Assembly: GCF_947489365.1 (NCBI RefSeq)
Contig: NZ_CANLDB010000010.1
Span: 1-64,000, forward strand
DNA length: 64,000 nt
DNA from: an uncultured Nocardioides sp.
Lineage (GTDB): Bacteria; Actinomycetota; Actinomycetes; Propionibacteriales; Nocardioidaceae
Direction: 5' to 3'
Under the pieces are notes generated by a model. It saw only the letters and a program-made list of their open reading frames with translations. It had not been told where the DNA came from and ran no database searches. Shown piece by piece: positions 34,053 to 42,904 of the stretch. The position numbers were made by a program, and so were the translations under genes. Each line of letters starts with the position of its first letter. Position 1 is the first letter of the stretch.

Positions 34053-35074
34053 GCAGGGTTGGTGACCTCGGCCCCCGCCTCCGCACTCGGACGGTCGGCG
34101 GCAGTCACTCGCAGCACGGCGGCCGCGGCCGCCTCTCCCGTCATGTCCTCCATCAGCTCGACCCCCGCTGTTCCCCTCGCGTGCTGGGCGTAGGCGATCG
34201 CTGGGGAGACCACGATCCTCAGCCCGAGCGCTAGAGCCTCGGAGTAGGTCAGCGGGGCTGGATCACGTCGACTCGGGATCGCCCAGACGTCGTCGCTGCG
34301 GAGGAGCTGGACGATCTCCCCGAGCGGAGCACCCCCGGAGTGAAGCCGGCAGTTGTCTGGAGCACCCGACCCGAGACCCTCGGAGTCCTTTCCCCATGCC
34401 TCACCCGACCACGTCGGACCGAGCGCACGGCACGCGTCGAGGAAGATGTCGAAGCCCTTCCGATGGCTGAACTCGCCCACGAAGATGATCCGCCGTGACG
34501 GGGTCGACGACGCCTTCGGGAGCCTGTCCCAGCTCACTGGGTTAGGTACGACAGCCACGGACGCGTCCGGTGCAAAACGGCGGACGAAAGACCTGCTCGC
34601 CTCCGTCGGCACGAGGAAAGCCGCCGCGCGTCGCGCGAGTCGTTTCTTCACTGCCCCGAGCGCTCGACCGGCCCGCGATCCCGTCGACGTGTTGGACTCA
34701 ACCCACAACACCGCGCGCGCTCCTGATCTGGTCGCGTAGCGGAGCGCACCTCGCGCCACGGGGGTGTCCCAGCCGGCGATGAGCAGATGGGTCGGCGACA
34801 GTCCATCGATCACGCCGCGCGCGGCCGCTGGTCGATAGAGCGTCACCTTGCTGAACGAGAGGCACGCGTTGGACAGGAACCGGTGAGCGAAGGTCAGCTC
34901 CTCGTCGGGCGAGAAAAACCACTCGGGGCGCCGACGCGGATCCCGCCGAGCCTGGTAGACGACGGTCATGCGGCCGCCGGTTGTCTGACTCCATTCCTCT
35001 TCCAAGGCGGCGAAGCTCGCCGTCCGGTATCGAGCCGGGACGTTGTTGATCACGACCAAGTGAGGAGCGGTCAC
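34001..35074 (-). CDS. Glycosyltransferase (GT4-like)
   Basis: This 357-residue protein begins HLVVINNVPARYRTASFAAL. The donor half has RIIFVGEFSHRKGFDIFLDA and RRDPAPLTYSEALALGLRIVV, matching GT4 proteins that act on lipid-linked intermediates. GTG 35074 overlaps the stop of the polymerase gene (GTGA) and is preferred to any upstream extension. The 3' end runs about 50 bp into the flippase gene. Confidence 0.86.
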   Translation of the reverse strand: MTAPHLVVINNVPARYRTASFAALEEEWSQTTGGRMTVVYQARRDPRRRPEWFFSPDEELTFAHRFLSNACLSFSKVTLYRPAAARGVIDGLSPTHLLIAGWDTPVARGALRYATRSGARAVLWVESNTSTGSRAGRALGAVKKRLARRAAAFLVPTEASRSFVRRFAPDASVAVVPNPVSWDRLPKASSTPSRRIIFVGEFSHRKGFDIFLDACRALGPTWSGEAWGKDSEGLGSGAPDNCRLHSGGAPLGEIVQLLRSDDVWAIPSRRDPAPLTYSEALALGLRIVVSPAIAYAQHARGTAGVELMEDMTGEAAAAAVLRVTAADRPSAEAGAEVTNPAWARRVVELFEVAGSRR

Positions 35075-36405
35075 CGGATCGCCACCTCTCTCCCTGTCCG
35101 CCTGGCCGTGTTTCGTGGTCTCCCACGGGGGCTCCGCTCGCCCCGGGGAATGCGGAAGTGCAGGGCGACGATCGCTGCCAGCGGCAACTGGTGCACGAGG
35201 ATAAATACCGGCAACGAGATCAGTCCGTCCCGGGCCACCTGGACGAACGCGGCGAAGAAGAGCAAGAACAGGAGGCGCTGCGCCGACCGATGGGTCATGG
35301 CGCTCGAATAGGCTCGTCGCCAGAGAGACGCCGTCCAGCGCGCGAAGACGAACATTACGAGGCCCACCCCTAGCCATCCGAAGTTCAGGTAGATATCGCC
35401 CGGGAGCGTGGAAACTGCACCGATGCTGGCGAGTGGTCTGATGGGTGTGGACAGCTCCACGAGGTGCTCGTTCAGGCCCGGCTTACCCTCCCAAAGGGGT
35501 CGTGGGATCGGCAGGGTCAGCACGTTCAGGTAGGGAGAGCCGAGGAAAAAGCTTCCGCGGTCATCTGTGAGCGAGATCGTCGCCGCAAGCCCGTCGAGAA
35601 TCGTCTGGTCGCTTGCGGTTCCCGTCCTCGTCTCCTCAAACGATCTCGACACCTCGTCGCGGAAGACGTCGAGACCCCCACCGGCTTGAATCGCAACTCC
35701 GATGCTCTTCAGCGGAACGAAGAGGATTGCCACGGCAACGAACCCAGCCAGCATCCACACGGGCGGCCAAGCCCGTCCTTTGCGGTCTAGCCACATGACC
35801 ACGAGGAGGATGAGCGGGAGCACCAGCCGGTACCGTCCGAACCCCTGCACCGCCATCAGCGAGAGGTAGGCGAGCATGGGAAACATCAGATACCAGCGGA
35901 AACCATACCGGTAGATCAGCACCAAGAGCGCCAATCCAGGCCAGGTGACGGCGAGTGTCTGGTAAGACGTGGTGACCTCGCTCTGAGCCGCCTCCGAACC
36001 GGGTATCCGTGCGTAGGTGACGAGCGTGACCAGTCCCACAGGCACGGTGGCGACGATGACGGCCCACATCCGTCGGTCGTCAAAAGGCCGCCACCAGCCC
36101 GAGTCGCCCGCCTCGGAGGAAGCCGCGTTCGCGCTCAGCGAGCGAGCCGTCAGCCAGCCGACCGTTGCACACGCCAAGCCCAAGTCGGCAACGAGAAGCG
36201 CCTTCACGGTCTCCTGCTCGGTCACAAAAAGTGTTGCCGGAGCGCCGTTCAGCAAAGCCCACGCCCTCGTGCTGAGGACCGTCAGGTGGAACCCGATGTA
36301 AAGCACGGCGGGGTGAGAGGCTCTCAGTCCACCTCGCAGCGCAAGGAGCATGATCGCCGAGCAGACGACGAACAGGTCGAGGACGACGGCTGATTGCAAC
36401 GTCAC
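35071..36405 (-). CDS. Wzy-like oligosaccharide repeat-unit polymerase
   Basis: The 444-residue protein has about 12 membrane helices and a large periplasmic loop in its second half. That loop carries SPYLNVLTLPIPRPLWEGKP, a signature seen in the oligosaccharide repeat unit polymerase family, followed by a short LPGDIYLNFGWLGVG motif. It would polymerise flipped repeat units outside the membrane; chain length would be set by the Wzz/BY-kinase at 3658. The start overlaps the preceding glycosyltransferase gene's stop by 4 bp. Wzy proteins diverge strongly, so this call rests on topology, motif and context. Confidence 0.82.
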   Translation of the reverse strand: MTLQSAVVLDLFVVCSAIMLLALRGGLRASHPAVLYIGFHLTVLSTRAWALLNGAPATLFVTEQETVKALLVADLGLACATVGWLTARSLSANAASSEAGDSGWWRPFDDRRMWAVIVATVPVGLVTLVTYARIPGSEAAQSEVTTSYQTLAVTWPGLALLVLIYRYGFRWYLMFPMLAYLSLMAVQGFGRYRLVLPLILLVVMWLDRKGRAWPPVWMLAGFVAVAILFVPLKSIGVAIQAGGGLDVFRDEVSRSFEETRTGTASDQTILDGLAATISLTDDRGSFFLGSPYLNVLTLPIPRPLWEGKPGLNEHLVELSTPIRPLASIGAVSTLPGDIYLNFGWLGVGLVMFVFARWTASLWRRAYSSAMTHRSAQRLLFLLFFAAFVQVARDGLISLPVFILVHQLPLAAIVALHFRIPRGERSPRGRPRNTARRTGREVAIR

Positions 36406-37577
36406 GGCGTTCCAGTCACGCTCTGGAGAAGGTCATCCAGCCTCCGCGCCATGGCCGAACGCGACTGATGCTTCGCAATCCAGTCCTGTCCGGCTCTGCC
36501 CGCTGACGGCGATGGCCGGAGCACCATCTCGCGGAGGCCATCTGCCAATCCGCCGGGCTCGACCGACACACCCGCACCGGTGGTGGTGACGAGATCGCCC
36601 ACCAGCCCCGGCGAGTTCGTGAGCACCGGCAGACCCGCAGCGAAGTAGTCGAAGACCTTGTTGGGACTCACGGCCGAGCGGAACAGCTCGACATCGGCGA
36701 GCACGTGCACGCCCGCATCGGCGGCGACGAGAATGCTACTGACCTCGGACTTGGGAACGGGATCCAGAAAGGTGACATTGCGGATCCCCTCGTCGCTGGC
36801 GCGCTTCACCAGCCTGTCCCGCTCCACTCCACCTCCGATCAGCACGATGTCCAGGTCGAGGTCCGCAACATCGAGGGCAGCGTCGAGAAGTAAGTCGAGG
36901 CCGTTGGCAGGGCCGTGCGCTCCCGCGTAGACGAACGTGAACCGGTCGAAGCCCCACCTCGAGCGCAGCGCTTCCCTCGATTCTTCACGAACGAAGTCCT
37001 CGGGGTCCGATCCGTTCGGTATGTAGTGGATCCTCGAGGGCTCGACCCCCCGCCTCATCAATTCGTTCCGGCTCCCTTCCGCCATGACGACCACAGCATC
37101 GGCGCGCCGGTACAAGAAGCCCTCGACGGAAGTGAGACACCGGAACACCAACGACGACTCCGACAGCACACCCATGTCGAGCAGGACCTTCGGCCAGAGG
37201 TCACGGACCTCGAGCACGAAGCGTGCCCCGCGGAGTACGGCGACAACCCACGCCGCAACCGCTGCCACCAAGTGCGGCGACGAGCCGTACACCACTCGGG
37301 GCTTCTTCGCCACCAGTCCGACAAGCGTGGCCCTCACACCGAACTCGAGCCACCCGCGGACGCGTCGTCCTCCGTTCGAACTGTGACGGGAGACCCTGAC
37401 CATCCGAAAACCGTCCGCGTCAGCCTGCCAATCACCGGTCAGGACGTTCCGACGGCTCGCCACGACCAGGTACTGCCAACCGTCGAGTCTCGAGAAGAGC
37501 TCGCTGTGCCTCGTCCCACCGGGCTGCCCCGGGGGCGCTGCGAAGTGGTTGAAAACGAGAACTCGTCGTTCAGACAT
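36402..37577 (-). CDS. WbuB-like glycosyltransferase (GT4)
   Basis: The 391-residue protein has the features of the WbuB/FnlE subfamily: VLVFNHFAAPPGQPGGTRHS at the start, VYGSSPHLVAAVAAWVVA, VLEVRDLWP, YIPNGSDPEDF, and SPNKVFDYFAAGLPVL near the end. WbuB-type enzymes commonly add N-acetylated amino sugars in Wzx/Wzy loci. The ATG at 37577 overlaps the upstream stop by 8 bp and gives the conserved N-terminus. Confidence 0.88.
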   Translation of the reverse strand: MSERRVLVFNHFAAPPGQPGGTRHSELFSRLDGWQYLVVASRRNVLTGDWQADADGFRMVRVSRHSSNGGRRVRGWLEFGVRATLVGLVAKKPRVVYGSSPHLVAAVAAWVVAVLRGARFVLEVRDLWPKVLLDMGVLSESSLVFRCLTSVEGFLYRRADAVVVMAEGSRNELMRRGVEPSRIHYIPNGSDPEDFVREESREALRSRWGFDRFTFVYAGAHGPANGLDLLLDAALDVADLDLDIVLIGGGVERDRLVKRASDEGIRNVTFLDPVPKSEVSSILVAADAGVHVLADVELFRSAVSPNKVFDYFAAGLPVLTNSPGLVGDLVTTTGAGVSVEPGGLADGLREMVLRPSPSAGRAGQDWIAKHQSRSAMARRLDDLLQSVTGTP

Positions 37578-39507
37578 CGTGCGCCACCAGTTCATGTGTT
37601 TCGTCGTCGACCCTGCACTGCACGCGTGCCGAACCGTCAGACCAGTGGATCCGATACGTCGCATCGTCTGCCACGACGTCCTCCGGCCCAGTGACGACTC
37701 CCCGATCCACGCCCACGGACCACGAGGCAGCTCGTCCGACCATCGTGCAGCTGATCCACTGCGAAGGCTCCCAGGCTCCGTAGGTCCTGCTGTGCCAACC
37801 CCGGAACGGCTCGCTCACCCCGGACTGGACAGCTCCCGGGAGGTCGAGTCCCAGATCGATGGCCTGATCGGTGATCGGCACATTCATAACCCATGCACTG
37901 GGCGGATCGACCTCGACGAAGTCGACGACCCTCACACCCGAGCTCTGCAGGTGCACCAGTCGTGCCACACGGCCACCGCCATCTGCGACGAAAGCACCGT
38001 GCACCACCAGGACGAACCTGCTCCCAACGACATCCGCCTCGGCAGCGGACGGCCGGATAGTGGAGAGCCAACGGAAGGCGCGGTGCGGCACCAGCTGATC
38101 GCGACTTCCCAGGCACCACACTGGATGCCCAGAGGAGCTGCGGAAACCGTTGCGGACGACGAGAGGCCCGTTGTACGTGCCGGTCCCAGGTTCCCGTGTC
38201 ACCCACTGACCGTCCTTGCTGATCCACGCTGAGGTGATGTCGGCGTGTTGATGGGACGGGCCAGTGCCCGACTTCACCCACACCGTCCAGGGGCCCGCCT
38301 TCATCACATGAAGCCCACCCGAGCGCCTGAGATTGCTGTGTGCCGAAGCCGGTCCTGGCTCATCCGACGTGGGAGGGTCGACGTACCAAGCCAGCTCGTC
38401 GTCGCTCTCCCAGCTCGCAGACGCCAAGGAGCCGCCAGTCACAGCAAGCGCCAACCTGGCCGACCCGGCCACACCACCCGCTGGTTGCGAATCGGCGAGA
38501 ACTCGGCCTTCATCCCAGTCCCCGTACTGCGGGACGTCGCCCTCGAGAGCGCCCAGGACCTGGAGGTGTCGCCCCGCCCCGGCAAGTGCGACCTCCACCT
38601 CCCGCGAGGCACTGCCGAGCAGCGTCCTGACGGCGAGCATCTCCAGCACGAACCGGTGGTAGGAGAGTGAGTCCTCGATCATCGAACCGTCGCTGCGCAT
38701 GTGCCGACGAAGCTGCTTGTGGAAGAGCGCGTCGCCCACTCGGTGCCACTGGCCGGATCCGCGGAGGTCCGGGAACATGCGCGCTAGAACGACCAGACCC
38801 AGGCCGTCGCCCAGAAGGTGGTTGTTCTTCATGCTGCTGACCGTGTACGGAAGCTCGACGAGGATGTGGCGGGCACTGGCGACGAGCTGGTGGTCCATCT
38901 GCGCACGGACGTCGGCCTCCAGCTCGCCGTCCAGCAGACTGATGACCTGCGCCCACGCGATTGCGCGAAGTGCGAGCTCGAGGCTGGAGTACCAGTGCAC
39001 GCCCCTCTCAGGACGGCACTGCGCGACCCAAGCGCGCAGCATCGCGTGCAGCTCGTTCAGCCACGGGCCGTCGGGCTCCAAGACCGAAGCGCGCGCCAGG
39101 ACCACCAGGTCGCGATGACGCCCGGCCTCCCAGACCCACTTGACGTCGGAGAGACGGGCGCCGCTCCGAATGTCGATCTGCCACCACGGGGTCGACTCCG
39201 GCCAGACGTTCCCCGAGAGCGGATCGACGTTCCAGGGCGCGTGGACGCCGGTCGGCACCCGGGTCCCGAAGACGCGGACACCGGTGGCGAGGATCTCCGC
39301 GGCGTCCGCGAGGCACCGGTCCCTGGCTGCGTTGGACCGCGGGACCACGTTCCCGAGACCGATGGCACGCGAGCGCGCTCCACGGTCAGGGACCTCCCGA
39401 AAGAGCAACGTGTGTCCGCCGCTGCGCTTGGAGAGCTCGTACGCCGCCCGGAGCGGGGCCGAGCCGCCGAGGGCGCGCAGGTCGCTGACCGCCGTGCTCA
39501 GCCTCAC
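37570..39507 (-). CDS. Heparinase II/III-like protein
   Basis: This 645-residue protein has an N-terminal alpha/alpha-toroid part (NVDPLSGNVWP, LELALRAIAW, SSMKNNHLLGDGLGLVVLAR near 225-245, DSLSYHRFVLEM) and a C-terminal beta-rich heparinase II/III part (SGTGPSHQHADITSAWIS near 420). The NNH, YH and HQHAD residues are the candidate catalytic set of this polysaccharide lyase fold. No signal peptide is visible, so it may act in the cytosol. In glycan loci such proteins are often paired with a two-domain oxidoreductase and a GT4, exactly as here. Whether it cleaves or modifies uronic-acid-containing chains is not known. Confidence 0.83.
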   Translation of the reverse strand: MRLSTAVSDLRALGGSAPLRAAYELSKRSGGHTLLFREVPDRGARSRAIGLGNVVPRSNAARDRCLADAAEILATGVRVFGTRVPTGVHAPWNVDPLSGNVWPESTPWWQIDIRSGARLSDVKWVWEAGRHRDLVVLARASVLEPDGPWLNELHAMLRAWVAQCRPERGVHWYSSLELALRAIAWAQVISLLDGELEADVRAQMDHQLVASARHILVELPYTVSSMKNNHLLGDGLGLVVLARMFPDLRGSGQWHRVGDALFHKQLRRHMRSDGSMIEDSLSYHRFVLEMLAVRTLLGSASREVEVALAGAGRHLQVLGALEGDVPQYGDWDEGRVLADSQPAGGVAGSARLALAVTGGSLASASWESDDELAWYVDPPTSDEPGPASAHSNLRRSGGLHVMKAGPWTVWVKSGTGPSHQHADITSAWISKDGQWVTREPGTGTYNGPLVVRNGFRSSSGHPVWCLGSRDQLVPHRAFRWLSTIRPSAAEADVVGSRFVLVVHGAFVADGGGRVARLVHLQSSGVRVVDFVEVDPPSAWVMNVPITDQAIDLGLDLPGAVQSGVSEPFRGWHSRTYGAWEPSQWISCTMVGRAASWSVGVDRGVVTGPEDVVADDATYRIHWSDGSARVQCRVDDETHELVAHDV

Positions 39508-41633
39508 CGGAACGGGTCCGCTGAGACGCGCATGTCGGGGCGGACCACGTGCCCGGTGCTCAGCGACCTGGCGGCGGCCAAGCTCGTCGCCGTGCTAGTG
39601 ATCGTCGCCCGCAGGTCGGAGTCGTCGGACGCGGACGCGAGGGAGTCCTGGAACGCGCGCAGGTTCTCGACGTGTCCCTTGCCCGACGATGGAAGCTTCA
39701 CGTCCTTGCCGTCCACCACCAGACGGGCGAAGTCGTCGACGACCACGCTGCGTCCTCGCCCGAGGACCTCGAGGCGCTCTTTCGTCGTCGCCGGGTGCGG
39801 GTACTCGGCGTAGGTGATGCTCGCCAGCGAGCCGTCGGGAAAGCGGAGGGTTACGGCGAGGTCCTCCTGCAGGAGGCTCTCGGCGCGACGGGAACCCAGG
39901 GCCACGACCTCCTCGGCGGGTTGCCCCACGATCCAGGCCGCGAGGTCGATGAAGTGGCACACCTCGCCGAGCAGGCGACCGCCCTGCCTGCGGTCCTTGT
40001 ACCAGTGCGTGTCCGGGAGACGTCCCGCGCTGACCCGGTAGGTCAGGACGAGTGGGCCGCCCTCCCGGCCGAGGGCGCGGCGGGCCTCCACGACGGCCGG
40101 GCTGTGGCGTCGGTTGAACCCTCCCCACAGCTGAGTGTCGCTGGAGGAGAGCGCCTGGACGACGTCGTCCAGCTCGTCGTCCGAAAGCGCCAGTGGCTTC
40201 TCGACGAACACGTTCTTGCCGGCGCGGAGAGCCTTACCGGCGATCTCGGCGTGGGAGTCGTGCCGCGACAGCACGAAGATCGTCCTGAGCCCCGGGTCCG
40301 AGAGGAGGTCGTCGACCCCCGGAACCACCGCGGCGATGTCGTGGCGCTGCGCGAGGTGCCGCGCGCTCAGTCCGCCGGTGGACGTCACGGCCGCGATGGA
40401 CATCCCGACCGACTTCATCGCCGGGACCAGCGTCATCTTGGCATAGTTGCCCGCGCCGACCAGACCGATGTCACCCGAGGAGGTCGAACGAGGACGCAGC
40501 TCGACTGCGCCGCGCGACACTGCCGCCGGGTCGTAGGTGAACTGCACCGCGAGAGCGCGATCGTCCCTGCTGATCGTCTCGTAGGCGTCCTCGTGGTCCG
40601 TGATCGGGAAGGAGTGGGTGACGAGGTCGTCGACGGTCAATCGACCGCGGGCGACGAGATCCAGGAACGCCTCGATGTTCCGCCCCTCGGTCCAGCGCAC
40701 CTGTCCGACGGGGTAGTCGACGGCGTACTCCTCGTACGAGCGCTCGTAGCGGCCGGGGCCGTAGGAGCGGGCGAACCGTAGGTCGACCTCCTTCATGTAG
40801 AAGGGGGTGCGTGACAACTCGAGGCCGACGTCACCGACGACAACCACGACGCCACGGTCCCTGACACGGTCGACGGCCAGCATGACCGGGTCCGACGACT
40901 TCGTCGAGGCGGTGACCAAGACCGCGTCGACCCCACGTCCGCGGGTGCGGTCCAGGACGGCGTCCGTTGTCGCGGCACCCGACTCCTCAAGTCCCAGACC
41001 ACCGGCGGCGGTCACCATCTCCGCCGTCCAGGAGCGCAGGTCGACACCGATGACGTCGTACCCGGCGGCGAGGGCGAGGCGAGCCGTCAACTGTCCCACC
41101 AGGCCCAGTCCGACGACGAGGACGCTGCCCCCGGGCTCGACGCCGGCCTGTCGGATGCCCTGGAGCGCGATGGCGGCGACGGCGCCGAAGGCGGCGGACT
41201 CGTCCGAGACACCGTCGGGGACAGGGATGGCCAGCAGTCCAGGCACGACCTGGAGCTCCGCGTGCCCAGCAGATGCCGTGGCGACCCGCATGCCGGGGGT
41301 GATCCCGGCAACTGCGTCGCCGACCTCCGTCACCTCGCCAACCGCGCTGTAGCCGAGGGGCATGTCCTCGTCCAGGCGGGTCCTGACGGCCTGCACGGTG
41401 TTTCGCAGCCCCTCAGTCCGAGCCTTGCGCACCACCTGACGGACAAGGTCGGGGCGCGCCTTGGCCTTCTCGAACAGGCTCGCGCTGGCCAGCTCCCGCA
41501 CCGCCTTCTCCGTGCCCGTGGACAGCAGGGAACGGCGCGTCGAGACCAGCACCTCGGCCGGCCCAGCGCTCGGTGACGGGACGTCGACGACCTGGAGGCT
41601 GCCGTCGCCGATGGACTGGACGATCTGCTTCAC
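39504..41633 (-). CDS. Two-domain oxidoreductase: MDR alcohol-dehydrogenase-like plus Gfo/Idh/MocA
   Basis: This 709-residue fusion has two modules. Residues about 1-365 are a medium-chain dehydrogenase (GYSAVGEVTEVGDAV; NAD(P)-binding SVLVVGLGLVGQLTARLA). Residues about 385-700 are a Gfo/Idh/MocA oxidoreductase (DIGLVGAGNYAKMTLVPAM; FVEKPLAL; GGRLLGEVCHFIDLA). Both could oxidise and reduce a nucleotide sugar or glycosyl unit at successive steps. The N-terminal zinc-ligand pattern of true alcohol dehydrogenases is not obvious. Its start overlaps the wecC stop by 4 bp, and its 3' end overlaps the heparinase-like start (ATGA). Confidence 0.87.
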   Translation of the reverse strand: MKQIVQSIGDGSLQVVDVPSPSAGPAEVLVSTRRSLLSTGTEKAVRELASASLFEKAKARPDLVRQVVRKARTEGLRNTVQAVRTRLDEDMPLGYSAVGEVTEVGDAVAGITPGMRVATASAGHAELQVVPGLLAIPVPDGVSDESAAFGAVAAIALQGIRQAGVEPGGSVLVVGLGLVGQLTARLALAAGYDVIGVDLRSWTAEMVTAAGGLGLEESGAATTDAVLDRTRGRGVDAVLVTASTKSSDPVMLAVDRVRDRGVVVVVGDVGLELSRTPFYMKEVDLRFARSYGPGRYERSYEEYAVDYPVGQVRWTEGRNIEAFLDLVARGRLTVDDLVTHSFPITDHEDAYETISRDDRALAVQFTYDPAAVSRGAVELRPRSTSSGDIGLVGAGNYAKMTLVPAMKSVGMSIAAVTSTGGLSARHLAQRHDIAAVVPGVDDLLSDPGLRTIFVLSRHDSHAEIAGKALRAGKNVFVEKPLALSDDELDDVVQALSSSDTQLWGGFNRRHSPAVVEARRALGREGGPLVLTYRVSAGRLPDTHWYKDRRQGGRLLGEVCHFIDLAAWIVGQPAEEVVALGSRRAESLLQEDLAVTLRFPDGSLASITYAEYPHPATTKERLEVLGRGRSVVVDDFARLVVDGKDVKLPSSGKGHVENLRAFQDSLASASDDSDLRATITSTATSLAAARSLSTGHVVRPDMRVSADPFR

Positions 41634-42901
41634 GAGGTCCTCTCGAGGGGGTGGGCGGCGGCCTTGAGCAGACCCCGGGTGTCGACGACCTGCTTGTCCC
41701 GCAGGTCTCTGAGCGTCAGGTCCGTGAACGCCTGATGGTCGACCAGGAGCACCACGACATCAGCAGCATCGACCGCCGCATCGAGCGGGGTGAGCGAAAC
41801 CGAGTCACGCGCGGCGAGGGACGGAGGCAGGGCCTCCACGTGGGGCTCCACCGCCAAGAGCCGTGCTTCGGGCAACGCGTCGGCCAGGAGCTCGACGATC
41901 TGGATCGCGGGGCTCTCCCGAAGGTCGTCCACGTTCGCTTTGAAGGCCAGACCGAGGACCGCGATGGTCGAGGTCGGCTTGGCCAGGGACACGGTCTGAG
42001 CGACCACCGCGTGGGGCCGTGCGTCGTTGATCTCGCGGGCGGTCCGGATGATACGGGACTGCTCCGGCGCCGCGGCGACGATGAACCACGGGTCCACGGC
42101 GATGCAGTGACCACCCACGCCCGGACCGGGCTTGAGGATGTTGACACGCGGATGCTTGTTGGCGAGCTCGATGACCTGCCACACGTCCAGGCCGAGGTGT
42201 TCGCAGATGCCGGCCAACTCGTTCGCGAAGGCGATGTTCACGTCACGGAACGAGTTCTCAACGAGCTTGGCCATCTCGGCCGTGGTGGCGTCGGTCAGCA
42301 CGATCTCTCCCCGGCAGAACAAGGAGTACACCTCGGCGGCCCGCTCCGCGCAGGCGCGGGTGATCCCGCCCACGAGACGGTCGTTCTCGACGATCTCGAC
42401 CATGATTCGGCCTGGGAGTACCCGCTCCGGGCAGTGGGCGACGTGGATGTCGTGCGGACCCTCCCCCTGGTGCGGGAGGGACAGGTCAGGCCTGGCAGCC
42501 GCGATCCACTCGCTGACCTGGCGCGTCGTGCCCGGCGGGGAGGTCGACTCGAGGATGACGACGTCACCGGTCTTGAGCACTGGGGCCACCGACTCCGCCG
42601 CTGCCTTCACATAGGAGAGGTCAGGCGCCTTGCCCTCGTCGCTCGGGGTGGGGACCGCGAGCATGAAGGCGTCCGCCGGTGGGACGGCCATGGTCGCTCT
42701 GAGGGTGCCCAGTGAGACCGCACCGGCGACCGCGATGTCGAGGTCGGGCTCCACGATCGGCACCCTGCCGAGATTGATGGCGTCGACGACGTCCTGCCTG
42801 ACGTCGATCCCGGTGACGGACACTCCCTGCGTCGCGATGGCAGCGCTGGTCGGCAGGCCGATGTACCCCAGGCCGACGACGACGATCCCGTTCTCGAACA
42901 A
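41630..42901 (-). CDS. wecC: UDP-N-acetyl-D-mannosamine dehydrogenase
   Basis: The 423-residue protein is a UDP-sugar dehydrogenase of the WecC type. It has N-terminal VVGLGYIGLPTSA, PTPSDEGKAPDLSYV, LESTSPPGTT, the NSFRDVNIAFANEL block and the catalytic Cys266 in GPGVGGHCIAVDP. It oxidises UDP-ManNAc twice to UDP-ManNAcA. The start at 42901 is a TTG, 3 bp after the wecB stop, with GGAG upstream; no ATG or GTG fits before the Rossmann motif. It pairs with wecB immediately upstream. Confidence 0.93.
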   Translation of the reverse strand: MFENGIVVVGLGYIGLPTSAAIATQGVSVTGIDVRQDVVDAINLGRVPIVEPDLDIAVAGAVSLGTLRATMAVPPADAFMLAVPTPSDEGKAPDLSYVKAAAESVAPVLKTGDVVILESTSPPGTTRQVSEWIAAARPDLSLPHQGEGPHDIHVAHCPERVLPGRIMVEIVENDRLVGGITRACAERAAEVYSLFCRGEIVLTDATTAEMAKLVENSFRDVNIAFANELAGICEHLGLDVWQVIELANKHPRVNILKPGPGVGGHCIAVDPWFIVAAAPEQSRIIRTAREINDARPHAVVAQTVSLAKPTSTIAVLGLAFKANVDDLRESPAIQIVELLADALPEARLLAVEPHVEALPPSLAARDSVSLTPLDAAVDAADVVVLLVDHQAFTDLTLRDLRDKQVVDTRGLLKAAAHPLERTS

Positions 42902-42904
42902 TGC

